DNA of 64,000 nucleotides from Lactobacillus sp. ESL0679 (GTDB taxonomy: Bacteria > Bacillota > Bacilli > Lactobacillales > Lactobacillaceae), in assembly GCF_029433515.1 (NCBI RefSeq), contig NZ_JAQTIG010000001.1, positions 186,001 to 250,000 on the forward strand, read 5' to 3'. Positions 17,869 to 28,407 of this stretch are shown in pieces (the stretch's first letter is position 1; each line of letters begins with the position of its first letter). The position numbers and the translations under genes were made by a program. Below the pieces are notes generated by a model, which made no database searches, was not told the origin of the DNA, and worked only from the letters and a program-made list of their open reading frames with translations.

Positions 17869-17875
17869 GATTAAC

Positions 17876-19150
17876 TTATTTTTCTGGTACATCTTGAATG
17901 GTAACATCAGCACCAAGCAAGCGAAGTTTCTCTTGGACACGGTCATACCCACGCAAGATATTGCCCGCATTATTAATCACCGTTGTTCCGTCTGCCATCA
18001 AGCCAGCAATCATCAGGCAAGCACCAGCACGGATTTCTCCGGCTGCCACCGTTGCGCCGTGCAAGTGCTCAGTTGGATGAACTAAAATTATATCATCTTC
18101 AGCCTTAATATCAGCACCCATCTTGCGCAACTGCTCAATGTGGCCAATGCGTTTAGGATAAATACGGTCAATAATGACGCCCTCACCAGTTTTTGCCGTT
18201 AACAAAAGCGGCGTCACTGGCTGCTGCAAGTCTGTCGCAAATCCAGGATAAGCTCCCGTCTTAATTTGCGTCATCTTAAGTTCACCAGCTGGATAGACAA
18301 ACAACGAATCTTCATCGGCATCAATCACTACACCCATTTCCTCAACCTTAGCAAGGTATGAATCGAGGTGTTCCTCAATGATGTTATGGATTCGAATACC
18401 ATTACCAACACAGCCAGCTAGCGAAATATACGTACCAGCTTCAATTCGGTCAGGGATAATTGTATGCGGCGTCTGCGCACGCAGCTGCTCTACTCCTTCA
18501 ATCCGAATCGTGTCAGTCCCAGCACCACGAATAACAGCACCCATATTATTGAGAAAAGTTGCTAAATCAATAATTTCAGGTTCTTTGGCAGCATTGTCAA
18601 TTACCGTTTGACCATGCGCGGTTACGCTGGCCATAATAATATTCATTGTTGCCCCAACTGATGGCATCTTCAGGTGAATTGTTGCACCATGAAGTCCACT
18701 TGCGGGAGACTTAATTGTTATTTGATCATTTTCATTTTTTACACATGCGCCTAAGGCTTCAAAGCCCTTAATATGCTGGTCGATGGGACGCGGCCCAATA
18801 TCATCCCCACCGGGGAAGCCCACAACAGCCTTACCAAAGCGGCCGAGTAGTGCGCCCATAAAATAATAGGAAGCACGCAAACTCTTAATCTTACCGCTTG
18901 GCAATGGGCTCATCTTAATGTTTACTGGGTCAATATACAATGTCGTTTCGTGAAAGTCACTTACAACATCCATCTCACTCAATAAATCCATTAAGTTGTC
19001 GACGTCAGCAATTCTTGGAACACCTTCCAAGGTTACTGGTGTACGCGACAAAATCGATGCTGGAATCAGTGCCACCGTTGAGTTCTTAGCGCCACCGATC
19101 CAGACATCACCCTGCAGGGGCTTTCCACCATGAATTATCATTTGCTTCAT
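17876..19150 (-). CDS. murA: UDP-N-acetylglucosamine 1-carboxyvinyltransferase
   Basis: A 424-residue MurA/MurZ enzyme transferring enolpyruvate from PEP to UDP-GlcNAc, the first committed step of peptidoglycan synthesis. KNSTVALIPA near the N-terminus and RPIDQHIKGFEALGA after the active-site loop identify the family. The loop reads PGGDDIGPRP: the Cys that normally follows PGG (Cys115 in E. coli) is Asp (residue 116, codon GAT). Known Cys-to-Asp MurA enzymes are active but insensitive to fosfomycin. It is separated from pyrG by a terminator, so it is transcribed alone. Confidence 0.96.
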   Translation of the reverse strand: MKQMIIHGGKPLQGDVWIGGAKNSTVALIPASILSRTPVTLEGVPRIADVDNLMDLLSEMDVVSDFHETTLYIDPVNIKMSPLPSGKIKSLRASYYFMGALLGRFGKAVVGFPGGDDIGPRPIDQHIKGFEALGACVKNENDQITIKSPASGLHGATIHLKMPSVGATMNIIMASVTAHGQTVIDNAAKEPEIIDLATFLNNMGAVIRGAGTDTIRIEGVEQLRAQTPHTIIPDRIEAGTYISLAGCVGNGIRIHNIIEEHLDSYLAKVEEMGVVIDADEDSLFVYPAGELKMTQIKTGAYPGFATDLQQPVTPLLLTAKTGEGVIIDRIYPKRIGHIEQLRKMGADIKAEDDIILVHPTEHLHGATVAAGEIRAGACLMIAGLMADGTTVINNAGNILRGYDRVQEKLRLLGADVTIQDVPEK

Positions 19151-19210
19151 TGGCGAAAAAATCCTTTTCTATTTTCGATTAATCATAATAATGTTAAAGG
19201 AATTTTACAG

Positions 19211-19240
19211 AAAAAACAAGAGAAGACCTCTGTCTTCTCT
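19211..19240 (-). terminator. Terminator of pyrG
   Basis: Minus-strand AGAGAAGAC-AGAG-GTCTTCTCT hairpin followed by TGTTTTTTCT. Confidence 0.88.
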
Positions 19241-19275
19241 GTTCAAAAATCAGATTTTTGTATTATTCAAACTAA

Positions 19276-21587
<2,312 letters not shown>

Positions 21588-21633
21588 AATTGTATTCCTC
21601 TCTTTTACCAATCTTTATTATTTTACTAGGCGT

Positions 21634-22038
21634 TTAAGTAAAAATCAACGTGACAGTATAATTACCTACTAAGTATAGACCACTAAAGAGGTCATATTCA
21701 ATTCGAAGTTCTTGAGAACCATCATTTTTAGAGAAAAATTTAATTTGATTGGTCGTACTAGTCAGGTCCATCTGGTAACCGGCCGCAACATAACGGCAAG
21801 CTTGCTGCTCGCCTAAACGAAAATGCAGCTGCGAATAATTTTGCTGGTCAGGTTGTCGGCGGATAATAACATCGCCTGTCTTAATTAAAATTTTAACCGG
21901 AATTTTACCATCTTCAAGATAAGAAACACGGGTAATCGTGCCATCCTGCTTAAGTTCACCCTCTGCTTTTTTGACAAATGATTCCATCTCATTCTCTTGC
22001 CTAATTGTACTTGTGAAAGTCACCGTTACTTTAGCCAT
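21634..22038 (-). CDS. DUF1934 (YwiB-like) beta-barrel protein
   Basis: A 134-residue protein of the DUF1934 family, a small lipocalin-like beta barrel of unknown function (YwiB in B. subtilis, also encoded close to rpoE). The sequence alternates strands throughout (VTVTFTSTIRQ ... LRIEYDLFSG ... NYTVTLIFT), with no signal or membrane segment. It sits 46 bp upstream of rpoE on the same strand and is probably transcribed with it. Confidence 0.85.
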   Translation of the reverse strand: MAKVTVTFTSTIRQENEMESFVKKAEGELKQDGTITRVSYLEDGKIPVKILIKTGDVIIRRQPDQQNYSQLHFRLGEQQACRYVAAGYQMDLTSTTNQIKFFSKNDGSQELRIEYDLFSGLYLVGNYTVTLIFT

Positions 22039-22157
22039 CCTGCTAAAACCCCATCTATCTTAAAACTTCGCCCGATTTTTGCTATAATTTAGTCAGTTAA
22101 AACTATTCTAAACGAAATTTATCTAAAAATTAATAGGCAAGCTTGAGGAATTTTGTA

Positions 22158-23525
22158 ATGGCAGAATTTAATAGTAAAAAATTAGCTAAGGAAGTGGTTC
22201 TGCGTGACCCTGTCCACGGCTATATTCACATTGAGGATCAGGTTATCTTTGACCTGCTAAAAACCAAGGAATTTCAACGGATGCGCCGAATTAAGCAATT
22301 AGGACCAATCGCTTATGTCTTTCCTGGCGCAACTCATACTCGTTTTGAACATAACTTAGGCGTTTATGAATTAACTAGACGAATTTGCGATATTTTTGTT
22401 AAAAAGTATCCTACACAGCGCCCAGGAGATGGGCTCTGGGACGATCATAACCGCTTGCTAGTAGAATGTGCCGGCATGCTGCACGACATCGGCCACGGGC
22501 CTTATTCTCATACTTTTGAGCATTTATTTGGCACAAACCACGAAAAGATTGGTCAAAAAATTATTACCAACCCGAATACCGAAATTAATCATGCCTTAAA
22601 GAAGGTGGCTCCCAACTTTCCGGAACTTGTTGCCAGCGTGATTGCAAAGACTTATCCTAATCCGCAAGTAGTAAAAATGATTTCCAGCCAAGCAGATGCT
22701 GACCGCATGGATTACCTCGAGCGCGATGCCTACTTTACCGGTGTTACTTACGGTGAATTTGACCTCTCACGAATTTTGCAGGAGATTAGGCCATACCAAG
22801 ACGGGATCTGCTTTAATTCGGATGGAATGCATGCCGTTGAAGATTACATTTCCTCGCGCTATCAGATGTACCAGCAAGTTTACTTCCACCGAGTAGGGCG
22901 GTCAATGGAGGTTCTACTGCAACACCTTCTTGAACGCGCCAAGATTATTTACCAGCAGCAGCGTTTACAGGTGACACCAAGCGTGGAACAATTTTTAGCT
23001 GGGAATTGGACACTCGATGATTATCTAAAACTAGATGATGGTGTAATGGAAACCAACTTCTCCATGTGGACTAAGTCTGGCGACCCAATTTTAGCCGACC
23101 TTGCTAATCGCTACCTTTACCGCAAGCCTTTGGCAAGTGTTCGAATTGATCAAGAAACCAAAAATTTGCTGCCTAAGTTAAAGGACTTAATTAAGCAAGC
23201 CGGCTTTGATCCTACTTATTACACAGCAACTAATTCTGCCTTTGACGAACCTTATGATGCTTATAAGCCATCAGGTAAGAATGCCAATAGCCAAATCGAA
23301 ATCATGCAAAGCGACGGTCAACTAATTGAATTATCACAATTGAGCCCGTTAGTTCGCGCTTTAAACGGCACCATCCAGGGTGATGAGCGGTTCTTTTTCC
23401 CGAAAACCATGCTCTCAATCAGTGATGAGCCGCAAATCTTTGATCCTTTATACGAACAATTTCAACGTTACATTAAAAACGGTGAGCTGCGCTATTTAAG
23501 ACGACCAAAAAGAACTACTAAATAA
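22158..23525 (+). CDS. HD-domain phosphohydrolase (YwfO-like)
   Basis: A 455-residue HD-superfamily protein. Metal-binding motifs are HTRFEHNLGVYEL and, later, GMLHDIGHGPYSHTFEH; SQADADRMDYLERD supplies the distal Asp. Length and layout match the dGTPase-like HD hydrolases found in most Firmicutes (B. subtilis YwfO), which act on nucleoside triphosphates. The ATG at 22158 with GAGG 9 nt upstream is chosen over a TTG five codons earlier. It diverges from the DUF1934 gene. Confidence 0.9.
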   Translation: MAEFNSKKLAKEVVLRDPVHGYIHIEDQVIFDLLKTKEFQRMRRIKQLGPIAYVFPGATHTRFEHNLGVYELTRRICDIFVKKYPTQRPGDGLWDDHNRLLVECAGMLHDIGHGPYSHTFEHLFGTNHEKIGQKIITNPNTEINHALKKVAPNFPELVASVIAKTYPNPQVVKMISSQADADRMDYLERDAYFTGVTYGEFDLSRILQEIRPYQDGICFNSDGMHAVEDYISSRYQMYQQVYFHRVGRSMEVLLQHLLERAKIIYQQQRLQVTPSVEQFLAGNWTLDDYLKLDDGVMETNFSMWTKSGDPILADLANRYLYRKPLASVRIDQETKNLLPKLKDLIKQAGFDPTYYTATNSAFDEPYDAYKPSGKNANSQIEIMQSDGQLIELSQLSPLVRALNGTIQGDERFFFPKTMLSISDEPQIFDPLYEQFQRYIKNGELRYLRRPKRTTK

Positions 23526-23550
23526 AAATGAGCCTAACGGCTCATTTTTT
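23524..23550. terminator. Bidirectional terminator between HD gene and ybaK
   Basis: AAAAATGAGCC-TAAC-GGCTCATTTTTT, T-tailed on both strands and located between converging genes. Confidence 0.85.
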
Positions 23551-24010
23551 ATTTGGTCACATCCACCCATTCAAATGGCTGTGTATATTTTTCTAATTCT
23601 TCTAAAGTCAGCTTAATTGCCGAATTAGGTAGTCCTGCAGCCGGATAGATAATGTCATGTTTCTTGACACTTTCGTCAAGATAAACCTTAACATCAGGCT
23701 TCACGGCAAACGGACAAACACCACCAGCGGGATGGCCAATCTTGTCCTCTAATTCATCAAATTTAACCATTTTAGCCTTTTGACCAAAGGTAGCCTTATA
23801 TTTGGCGTTGGCAATGCGTGCCCCACCCTCTGTCACAATGACAATTGGATGCTCTTTTAATTGAAATGCCATCGTCTTAGCAATTTGATTAGGCTCTACT
23901 CCTAAGACATTAGCAGCTTCTTCAACTGTTGCTGTTGATTCATCAAAAAGATGAATGCGGTCTTCCATGTGATGCTCTTTAAAATAATTTTCAACTTCCG
24001 TATATGACAT
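23549..24010 (-). CDS. YbaK/EbsC-family aminoacyl-tRNA deacylase-like protein
   Basis: A 153-residue single-domain protein of the YbaK/ProX editing family. Motifs are AKTMAFQ, the conserved lysine in NAKYKATFG and GHPAGGVCPF in the substrate pocket. Such free-standing deacylases hydrolyse mischarged tRNAs such as Cys- or Ala-tRNA(Pro); the exact substrate cannot be told from sequence. It converges with the HD hydrolase gene. Confidence 0.92.
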   Translation of the reverse strand: MSYTEVENYFKEHHMEDRIHLFDESTATVEEAANVLGVEPNQIAKTMAFQLKEHPIVIVTEGGARIANAKYKATFGQKAKMVKFDELEDKIGHPAGGVCPFAVKPDVKVYLDESVKKHDIIYPAAGLPNSAIKLTLEELEKYTQPFEWVDVTK

Positions 24011-24119
24011 TATTAAGCAACTCCTTAAATTAAGCTATATTAAATTATTATGAATTATTATTTAAAATAAGTAAAATAATTTTTTCAGTCAACTAGGATA
24101 AATTTTAAGCAACTGTAAC

Positions 24120-24160
24120 TTAAAAGCCCTGCACTTTAGTCAACTGTACAAGGCTTTTTG
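24120..24160 (-). terminator. Terminator downstream of the ABC locus
   Basis: Minus-strand 10-bp stem (AGCCTTGTAC with GTGCAGGGCT) followed by TTTAAG, after the 88-codon frame. It probably ends the ABC transcript. Confidence 0.65.
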
Positions 24161-24168
24161 AAGCAATT

Positions 24169-24435
24169 TTATAATGGGTGTTGTTTTTTAAAATCATAGT
24201 AACCAGCAATGAAATCCACAACTTCGTACATTCGGTGATTAACAATTTGATTAACACGCACAAAAACAAATTGTGGATAATGATGATAGTATCGATGCTG
24301 ATAATAATCATTCTCTGCCTGTAAATAACCTAACTGATAATCATCAGCGTGCAAACTATTATTAGAATAAAATACCGCTTTATCAGCCTTTAAAGGAGCA
24401 TCATCATAATCGCCTCGCTCATAATGAAATTTCAC
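24169..24435 (-). CDS. Hypothetical protein without clear start, possible relic
   Basis: An 88-residue frame rich in Tyr, His and Asp (YLQAENDYYQHRYYHHYPQF). The only in-frame start is a GTG with no ribosome site; the frame actually opens inside the end of the ABC permease gene. I recognise no family. Either it is translated by coupling with the permease, or it is the 3' remnant of a deleted gene that kept its terminator. Confidence 0.4.
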   Translation of the reverse strand: MKFHYERGDYDDAPLKADKAVFYSNNSLHADDYQLGYLQAENDYYQHRYYHHYPQFVFVRVNQIVNHRMYEVVDFIAGYYDFKKQHPL

Positions 24436-24456
24436 ATAATCATGTAATGGACTTTT

Positions 24457-25185
24457 TTAAAAAGCATCTATCTTACCTCGGCGATTCTGCCAGTAAATAA
24501 CTACTAAAAGCGGCATCAGTGTGATAACCAAAGTTAAGGCAAATAGTAATATATCTCCTAAAAGCGTTTTTTTAGTCAACAAATCACTAAGAACATTATA
24601 AATATAATGAAAGGGAAACAGCTTCTGCACGTCAACTAGGTATTTAATAAAAGTGTTTTGGTAAAACAAGTCTAACGGTGTAACTAGCAACATCATACAA
24701 CACATAACGGGAAAGTCTACTGCATCAAGTGTTTCTGCTTGCATTAGCATTCCTAAGACAAAGCCAACAATACTCAGATATACTCCCGCACAACTTAGGA
24801 ATAACGTAAAAACAACCAATTTATTATTAATTGGTAAACGCCCACTGACCATTCCAATACCAATATTAATCACAATAATTAATAAATTTAAAATTAATTG
24901 TAATAGCACCTGATCAAATAAATAGTAGCCTAATGAATAAGCGGACGTTTTAGCTTTAAGCGCATAATATTGCCTGCCAGAGTTAATTCTTTTAGCAAAA
25001 GTTACAACTGAATTACCACCAATCCCAAATAAACATGCAATCAGGAAGATACCATAATTAAGATCTGGATGCGCGGGAGCCATATTCAGCATCATAATGT
25101 ACCAAAGAACAGGAATCACAATCGTAAATAACAAAAAACGCGGATTGCACAGAACTTGTTTTAATTGCAGCCATTTAATCATCAT
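24457..25185 (-). CDS. ABC-type permease of the XRE-ABC system
   Basis: A 242-residue membrane protein with about six hydrophobic segments, of the ABC-2 type permease class. The start is placed at the ATGATG (25185) overlapping the ATPase stop, 10 nt after AAGGAG. The longer frame upstream runs antiparallel to nothing useful and lacks a ribosome site. Overlap with the ATPase gene shows they form one exporter. The substrate is unknown; small two-gene ABC-2 systems often export peptides or give resistance to them. Confidence 0.82.
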   Translation of the reverse strand: MMIKWLQLKQVLCNPRFLLFTIVIPVLWYIMMLNMAPAHPDLNYGIFLIACLFGIGGNSVVTFAKRINSGRQYYALKAKTSAYSLGYYLFDQVLLQLILNLLIIVINIGIGMVSGRLPINNKLVVFTLFLSCAGVYLSIVGFVLGMLMQAETLDAVDFPVMCCMMLLVTPLDLFYQNTFIKYLVDVQKLFPFHYIYNVLSDLLTKKTLLGDILLFALTLVITLMPLLVVIYWQNRRGKIDAF

Positions 25186-26083
25186 TATTAGTTTGCTCCT
25201 TTTCATCGTTAAAATGTCGGTACCACTGCTCAATTGTTTGATGATGACTATGAACGGTATCGACTGACGCATCTTGAATAATCTCACCATCTTTAAGTAA
25301 CACAACACGCGAGAAGTATTTATCAATTTGATTAAAATCGTGCGTGGTTGTTAATACCGTACTGTTCACACGGTCTAAACACTGCCAGAAAAAGTCAATT
25401 GATTGTAAATCCATTCCTGCCGTTGGCTCATCTAAAATCAGAAATTTACTTGGTCTAATTAAAGTTAGTAATAGTAATAAACGTCGTTTTTGTCCACCTG
25501 ATAATTTTTTAATGGTAACTTTAGCTTGCTGTTTAAGATTAAACTGTTCAAGTAAGGCAGTAATTTGCTTTCGATCGTAAACATGATCAATTGCTGCTTC
25601 TAACCTAATCTGCTCATCTACTTTTAACCCATCAAGTAAGACATTTTCTTGGGGCATGATCTTCAAGTCAGTCTGCGGATTATAGAAAAACTCAACTTTG
25701 CCACTATCTGGTTGTAGCAATCTGGCGATAATCTTAATCAAAGTTGATTTTCCGGCACCATTACTACCAAGTAATGCAATTCGATCGCGTTCCATAATTG
25801 TTAAGTTAATTCTTTTAAGCACCGGATAAGTGAAGGCCTTTTTTAAATTTGTCATTTTTAATAAAATATCACGATTAGTTGGTGTCCCCAGCAACAAATA
25901 ATCTAGTGAAACACCAAAAACTGCCGCCAGCATAATCAACTTGTTAATATCTGGCTCGGTTTCTCCTAATTCCCATTTTGAGATAGATTGCCGAGAAATG
26001 TATAACTTTTGGGCCAAATCATTTTGTGATAAGCGCTGCTTACGTCGCAATTTAATTAATTGCTCAACAAAAACATTCTCCAT
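25175..26083 (-). CDS. XRE helix-turn-helix / ABC ATPase fusion protein
   Basis: A 302-residue protein joining two domains. Residues ~1-70 are a Cro/C1-type HTH (LRRKQRLSQNDLAQKL YISRQSISKWELGETEPD). Residues ~75-290 are a complete ABC ATPase: Walker A LGSNGAGKSTLI, signature KLSGGQKRR, Walker B FLILDEPTAGMD and H-loop TTTHD. The start at 26083 has AAAGGA 8 nt upstream; the ATG three codons earlier abuts that site and is rejected. The fusion suggests that the transporter engine itself binds DNA, probably its own promoter. The permease gene overlaps downstream. Confidence 0.9.
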   Translation of the reverse strand: MENVFVEQLIKLRRKQRLSQNDLAQKLYISRQSISKWELGETEPDINKLIMLAAVFGVSLDYLLLGTPTNRDILLKMTNLKKAFTYPVLKRINLTIMERDRIALLGSNGAGKSTLIKIIARLLQPDSGKVEFFYNPQTDLKIMPQENVLLDGLKVDEQIRLEAAIDHVYDRKQITALLEQFNLKQQAKVTIKKLSGGQKRRLLLLLTLIRPSKFLILDEPTAGMDLQSIDFFWQCLDRVNSTVLTTTHDFNQIDKYFSRVVLLKDGEIIQDASVDTVHSHHQTIEQWYRHFNDEKEQTNNDD

Positions 26084-26113
26084 TGCCAACATCCTTTCAA
26101 ATTTGTTAGCCTA

Positions 26114-26178
26114 ATTATCCCTTAACATTGTTTTTTGCCAAGCAAATTTTAGCTGCTAAACTGGCAACTTGCAGTTGC
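26114..26178 (-). promoter_or_regulatory. Promoter and upstream inverted repeat of the XRE-ABC operon
   Basis: Minus-strand TTGGCA (26136-26141), a 16-bp spacer and GATAAT (26114-26119). Upstream, at 26164-26178, lies the perfect inverted repeat GCAACT-TGC-AGTTGC, a plausible operator for the XRE domain. The operator role is inference. Confidence 0.45.
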
Positions 26179-26276
26179 AAAAGCTACTACTACAATATTT
26201 ATCACACTACAGCAATTTTAAATTTGATTTCGCATATTGCAAACTTAATAATAGCCAAAATAATTTAAACATAATA

Positions 26277-26306
26277 AGAAGGCTGCCTCAATTGAAGCAG
26301 CCTTTT
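26277..26306 (-). terminator. Terminator of prs
   Basis: Minus-strand GGCTGC-TTCAATTGA-GGCAGCC hairpin followed by TTCTTATT. Confidence 0.8.
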
Positions 26307-26313
26307 TACATCT

Positions 26314-27282
26314 TTATTTATTTTCTTGATATCTTGTATTAAACAAAGGACTAAGTGGTTCATGACGTTGAATACACTTGATGGCATCCCCCATTAACGG
26401 TCCAACTGATACTAACAATGTCTTGTCCAACTTCTTTTCAACTGGTTGATTGATTGAATCAGTCAAAACTAAGTTCTTAATTGGCGAGTCATTCAAGCGT
26501 TTAATTGCCGGGCCTGATAAAACAGCATGAGTAGCACTAGCATAAACTTCTGTTGCTCCAGCATCAATCAATGCTTGGGCTGCCAAAGTAATTGTTCCAG
26601 CAGTGTCAATCATATCGTCAATGATAATTGCGCGCTTACCCTTAACGTTACCGATAATATTCATTACCTCAGCAACATTGGCACGTGGCCGCCGCTTATC
26701 AACAATCGCAATTGGTGTACCCAAAAATTCGGCTAATTTCCGTGCACGAGTGACACCACCATGATCTGGTGAAACAACAACAGCATCCTTTTCCAAATGA
26801 TTACTTAAGAAGTAATCAGCTAAGAGTGGTGCACCCATCAAATTATCAACTGGAATATCGAAAAAGCCTTGAATTTGTGGCGCATGCAAGTCAAGTGACA
26901 ATACCCGTGTTGCACCTGCTACTTGTAGCATATCAGCAACTAACTTGGCTGTAATCGGCTCACGTGGACGAGTTTTACGGTCTTGACGCGCATAGCCGTA
27001 GTATGGCATTACAATATTAATCGTCTGTGCACTAGCCCGACGAACGGCATCAATCATAATCAACAGTTCCATCAAGTTATCATTAACTGGGGCACTGGTT
27101 GATTGAATCAAATAAACATCTTTACCACGAACAGATTCGTCGATATTAATTTGAATTTCACCATCACTAAAGCGTTGAACGCTTGACTTACTTAGCGGTA
27201 CACCAACCCGCTCGGCAATTTTTTCAGCAAGTGGACCATTCGAATTAAGGGCAAACAACATCATATTGTCTTTATAAGACAT
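26314..27282 (-). CDS. prs: Ribose-phosphate pyrophosphokinase
   Basis: A 322-residue PRPP synthetase (ribose-5-phosphate + ATP to PRPP + AMP). Family motifs are RFSDGEIQI, the catalytic [24 protein letters not shown], the flexible loop region [12 protein letters not shown] and the PRPP loop [12 protein letters not shown]. The start at 27282 (MSYKDNMML) follows GGAGG; the extra seven upstream codons are rejected. It is monocistronic. PRPP from this enzyme feeds xpt and signals through PurR, both encoded in the window. Confidence 0.96.
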   Translation of the reverse strand: MSYKDNMMLFALNSNGPLAEKIAERVGVPLSKSSVQRFSDGEIQINIDESVRGKDVYLIQSTSAPVNDNLMELLIMIDAVRRASAQTINIVMPYYGYARQDRKTRPREPITAKLVADMLQVAGATRVLSLDLHAPQIQGFFDIPVDNLMGAPLLADYFLSNHLEKDAVVVSPDHGGVTRARKLAEFLGTPIAIVDKRRPRANVAEVMNIIGNVKGKRAIIIDDMIDTAGTITLAAQALIDAGATEVYASATHAVLSGPAIKRLNDSPIKNLVLTDSINQPVEKKLDKTLLVSVGPLMGDAIKCIQRHEPLSPLFNTRYQENK

Positions 27283-27466
27283 AATTTCCTCCGTAAAAAA
27301 CATGCTAACAACTTATTATTTTACCAAAAGTTGTCTGAAAAAGTGACTATCTATACTTTATTATTCAACTTTAGCCTTTAACATTCAAGTCTCTAAAATC
27401 AGGATAACGCTTAATTTGTTAATTCCTAGCATTTTTGCAAGCACTAATTGGCTCATCATTCAATAA

Positions 27467-27503
27467 AAAAGTTTTACACTCGTCTTAAGTGTAAAACTTT
27501 TTA
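27467..27503 (-). terminator. Terminator of murQ operon
   Basis: Minus-strand AGTTTTACACT-TAAGACG-AGTGTAAAACT hairpin followed by TTTTTTA. Confidence 0.88.
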
Positions 27504-27504
27504 A

Positions 27505-28401
27505 TTATTTATTTTGTAAAACTTGACCAACATTACCGTGATGTGCAGCTAGCAGCTTAGCAGCAGTATCTTGATCGGTACCTGTCTTAATCATGACAAT
27601 GGCTAGCGAAACATTATTATCTGTTTTCTTTAGTGTTGTCAATGCTTCATCAATTGAAGCACCAGTCGTGACATTAATAATTCGACAAGCACGATCAACC
27701 AACTTAGAATTAGTTGGCTGCACATCAATCATGACATTTTGGTAAACTTTCCCCTGACGAATCATTACGCCAGTTGAAAGCATATTCAAAATCATTTTTT
27801 GTGCCGTTCCAGACTTCATCCGTGTTGACCCAGTAATAACCTCGGGACCAGCAACTGCCTCAATGGCAATGTCAGCGTGATGACCAATTACAGAATCAGG
27901 AACACAAGCAACTGAAACTCTAAGCGCACCAACTTGTTTGGCGTAATCTAAACAGCCAACAACATATGGTGTTCTGCCGCTAGCCGCAATACCAATAACC
28001 GTATCAGTAGCAGTTAACTTTAGCTTACGCAAATCTTGCTCGCCAAGTTCAGCCGAATCTTCAGCTCCCTCTACCGCGCAATACATTGCTTCCTTACCAC
28101 CAGCGATTAGGCCGACAGCCCGTTCAGGCTTAATGCCATAAGTTGGTACTAATTCAGCAGCGTCTAAAACGCCCAAACGGCCGCTGGTACCTGCACCAAC
28201 GTATATTAATCGACCACCACGCCCATAACGCTTGGCAGCCTCATCAATTGCCTTAGCAATTTGCTCATCTTGAGTGCCAACTGCTTCGGCAACCTTCTTG
28301 TCCTCATTATTGATTGTCTTAACCATCTCAATAGTCGACATCGTATCAATATGCATTGTTACAGGATTGCGCTTTTCAGTTACTAAATTCTTGATTTTCA
28401 T
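27505..28401 (-). CDS. murQ: N-acetylmuramic acid 6-phosphate etherase
   Basis: A 298-residue SIS-domain lyase-type etherase that converts MurNAc-6P to GlcNAc-6P and lactate in the cytosol. Motifs include RLIYVGAGTSGRLGVLDAAE, GLIAGG and ITGSTRMKSGTAQK, typical of MurQ. It begins 6 bp after the PTS gene ends and lies with murR and mupG, giving a recovery path for wall sugars. Confidence 0.96.
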   Translation of the reverse strand: MKIKNLVTEKRNPVTMHIDTMSTIEMVKTINNEDKKVAEAVGTQDEQIAKAIDEAAKRYGRGGRLIYVGAGTSGRLGVLDAAELVPTYGIKPERAVGLIAGGKEAMYCAVEGAEDSAELGEQDLRKLKLTATDTVIGIAASGRTPYVVGCLDYAKQVGALRVSVACVPDSVIGHHADIAIEAVAGPEVITGSTRMKSGTAQKMILNMLSTGVMIRQGKVYQNVMIDVQPTNSKLVDRACRIINVTTGASIDEALTTLKKTDNNVSLAIVMIKTGTDQDTAAKLLAAHHGNVGQVLQNK

Positions 28402-28407
28402 AATTAC

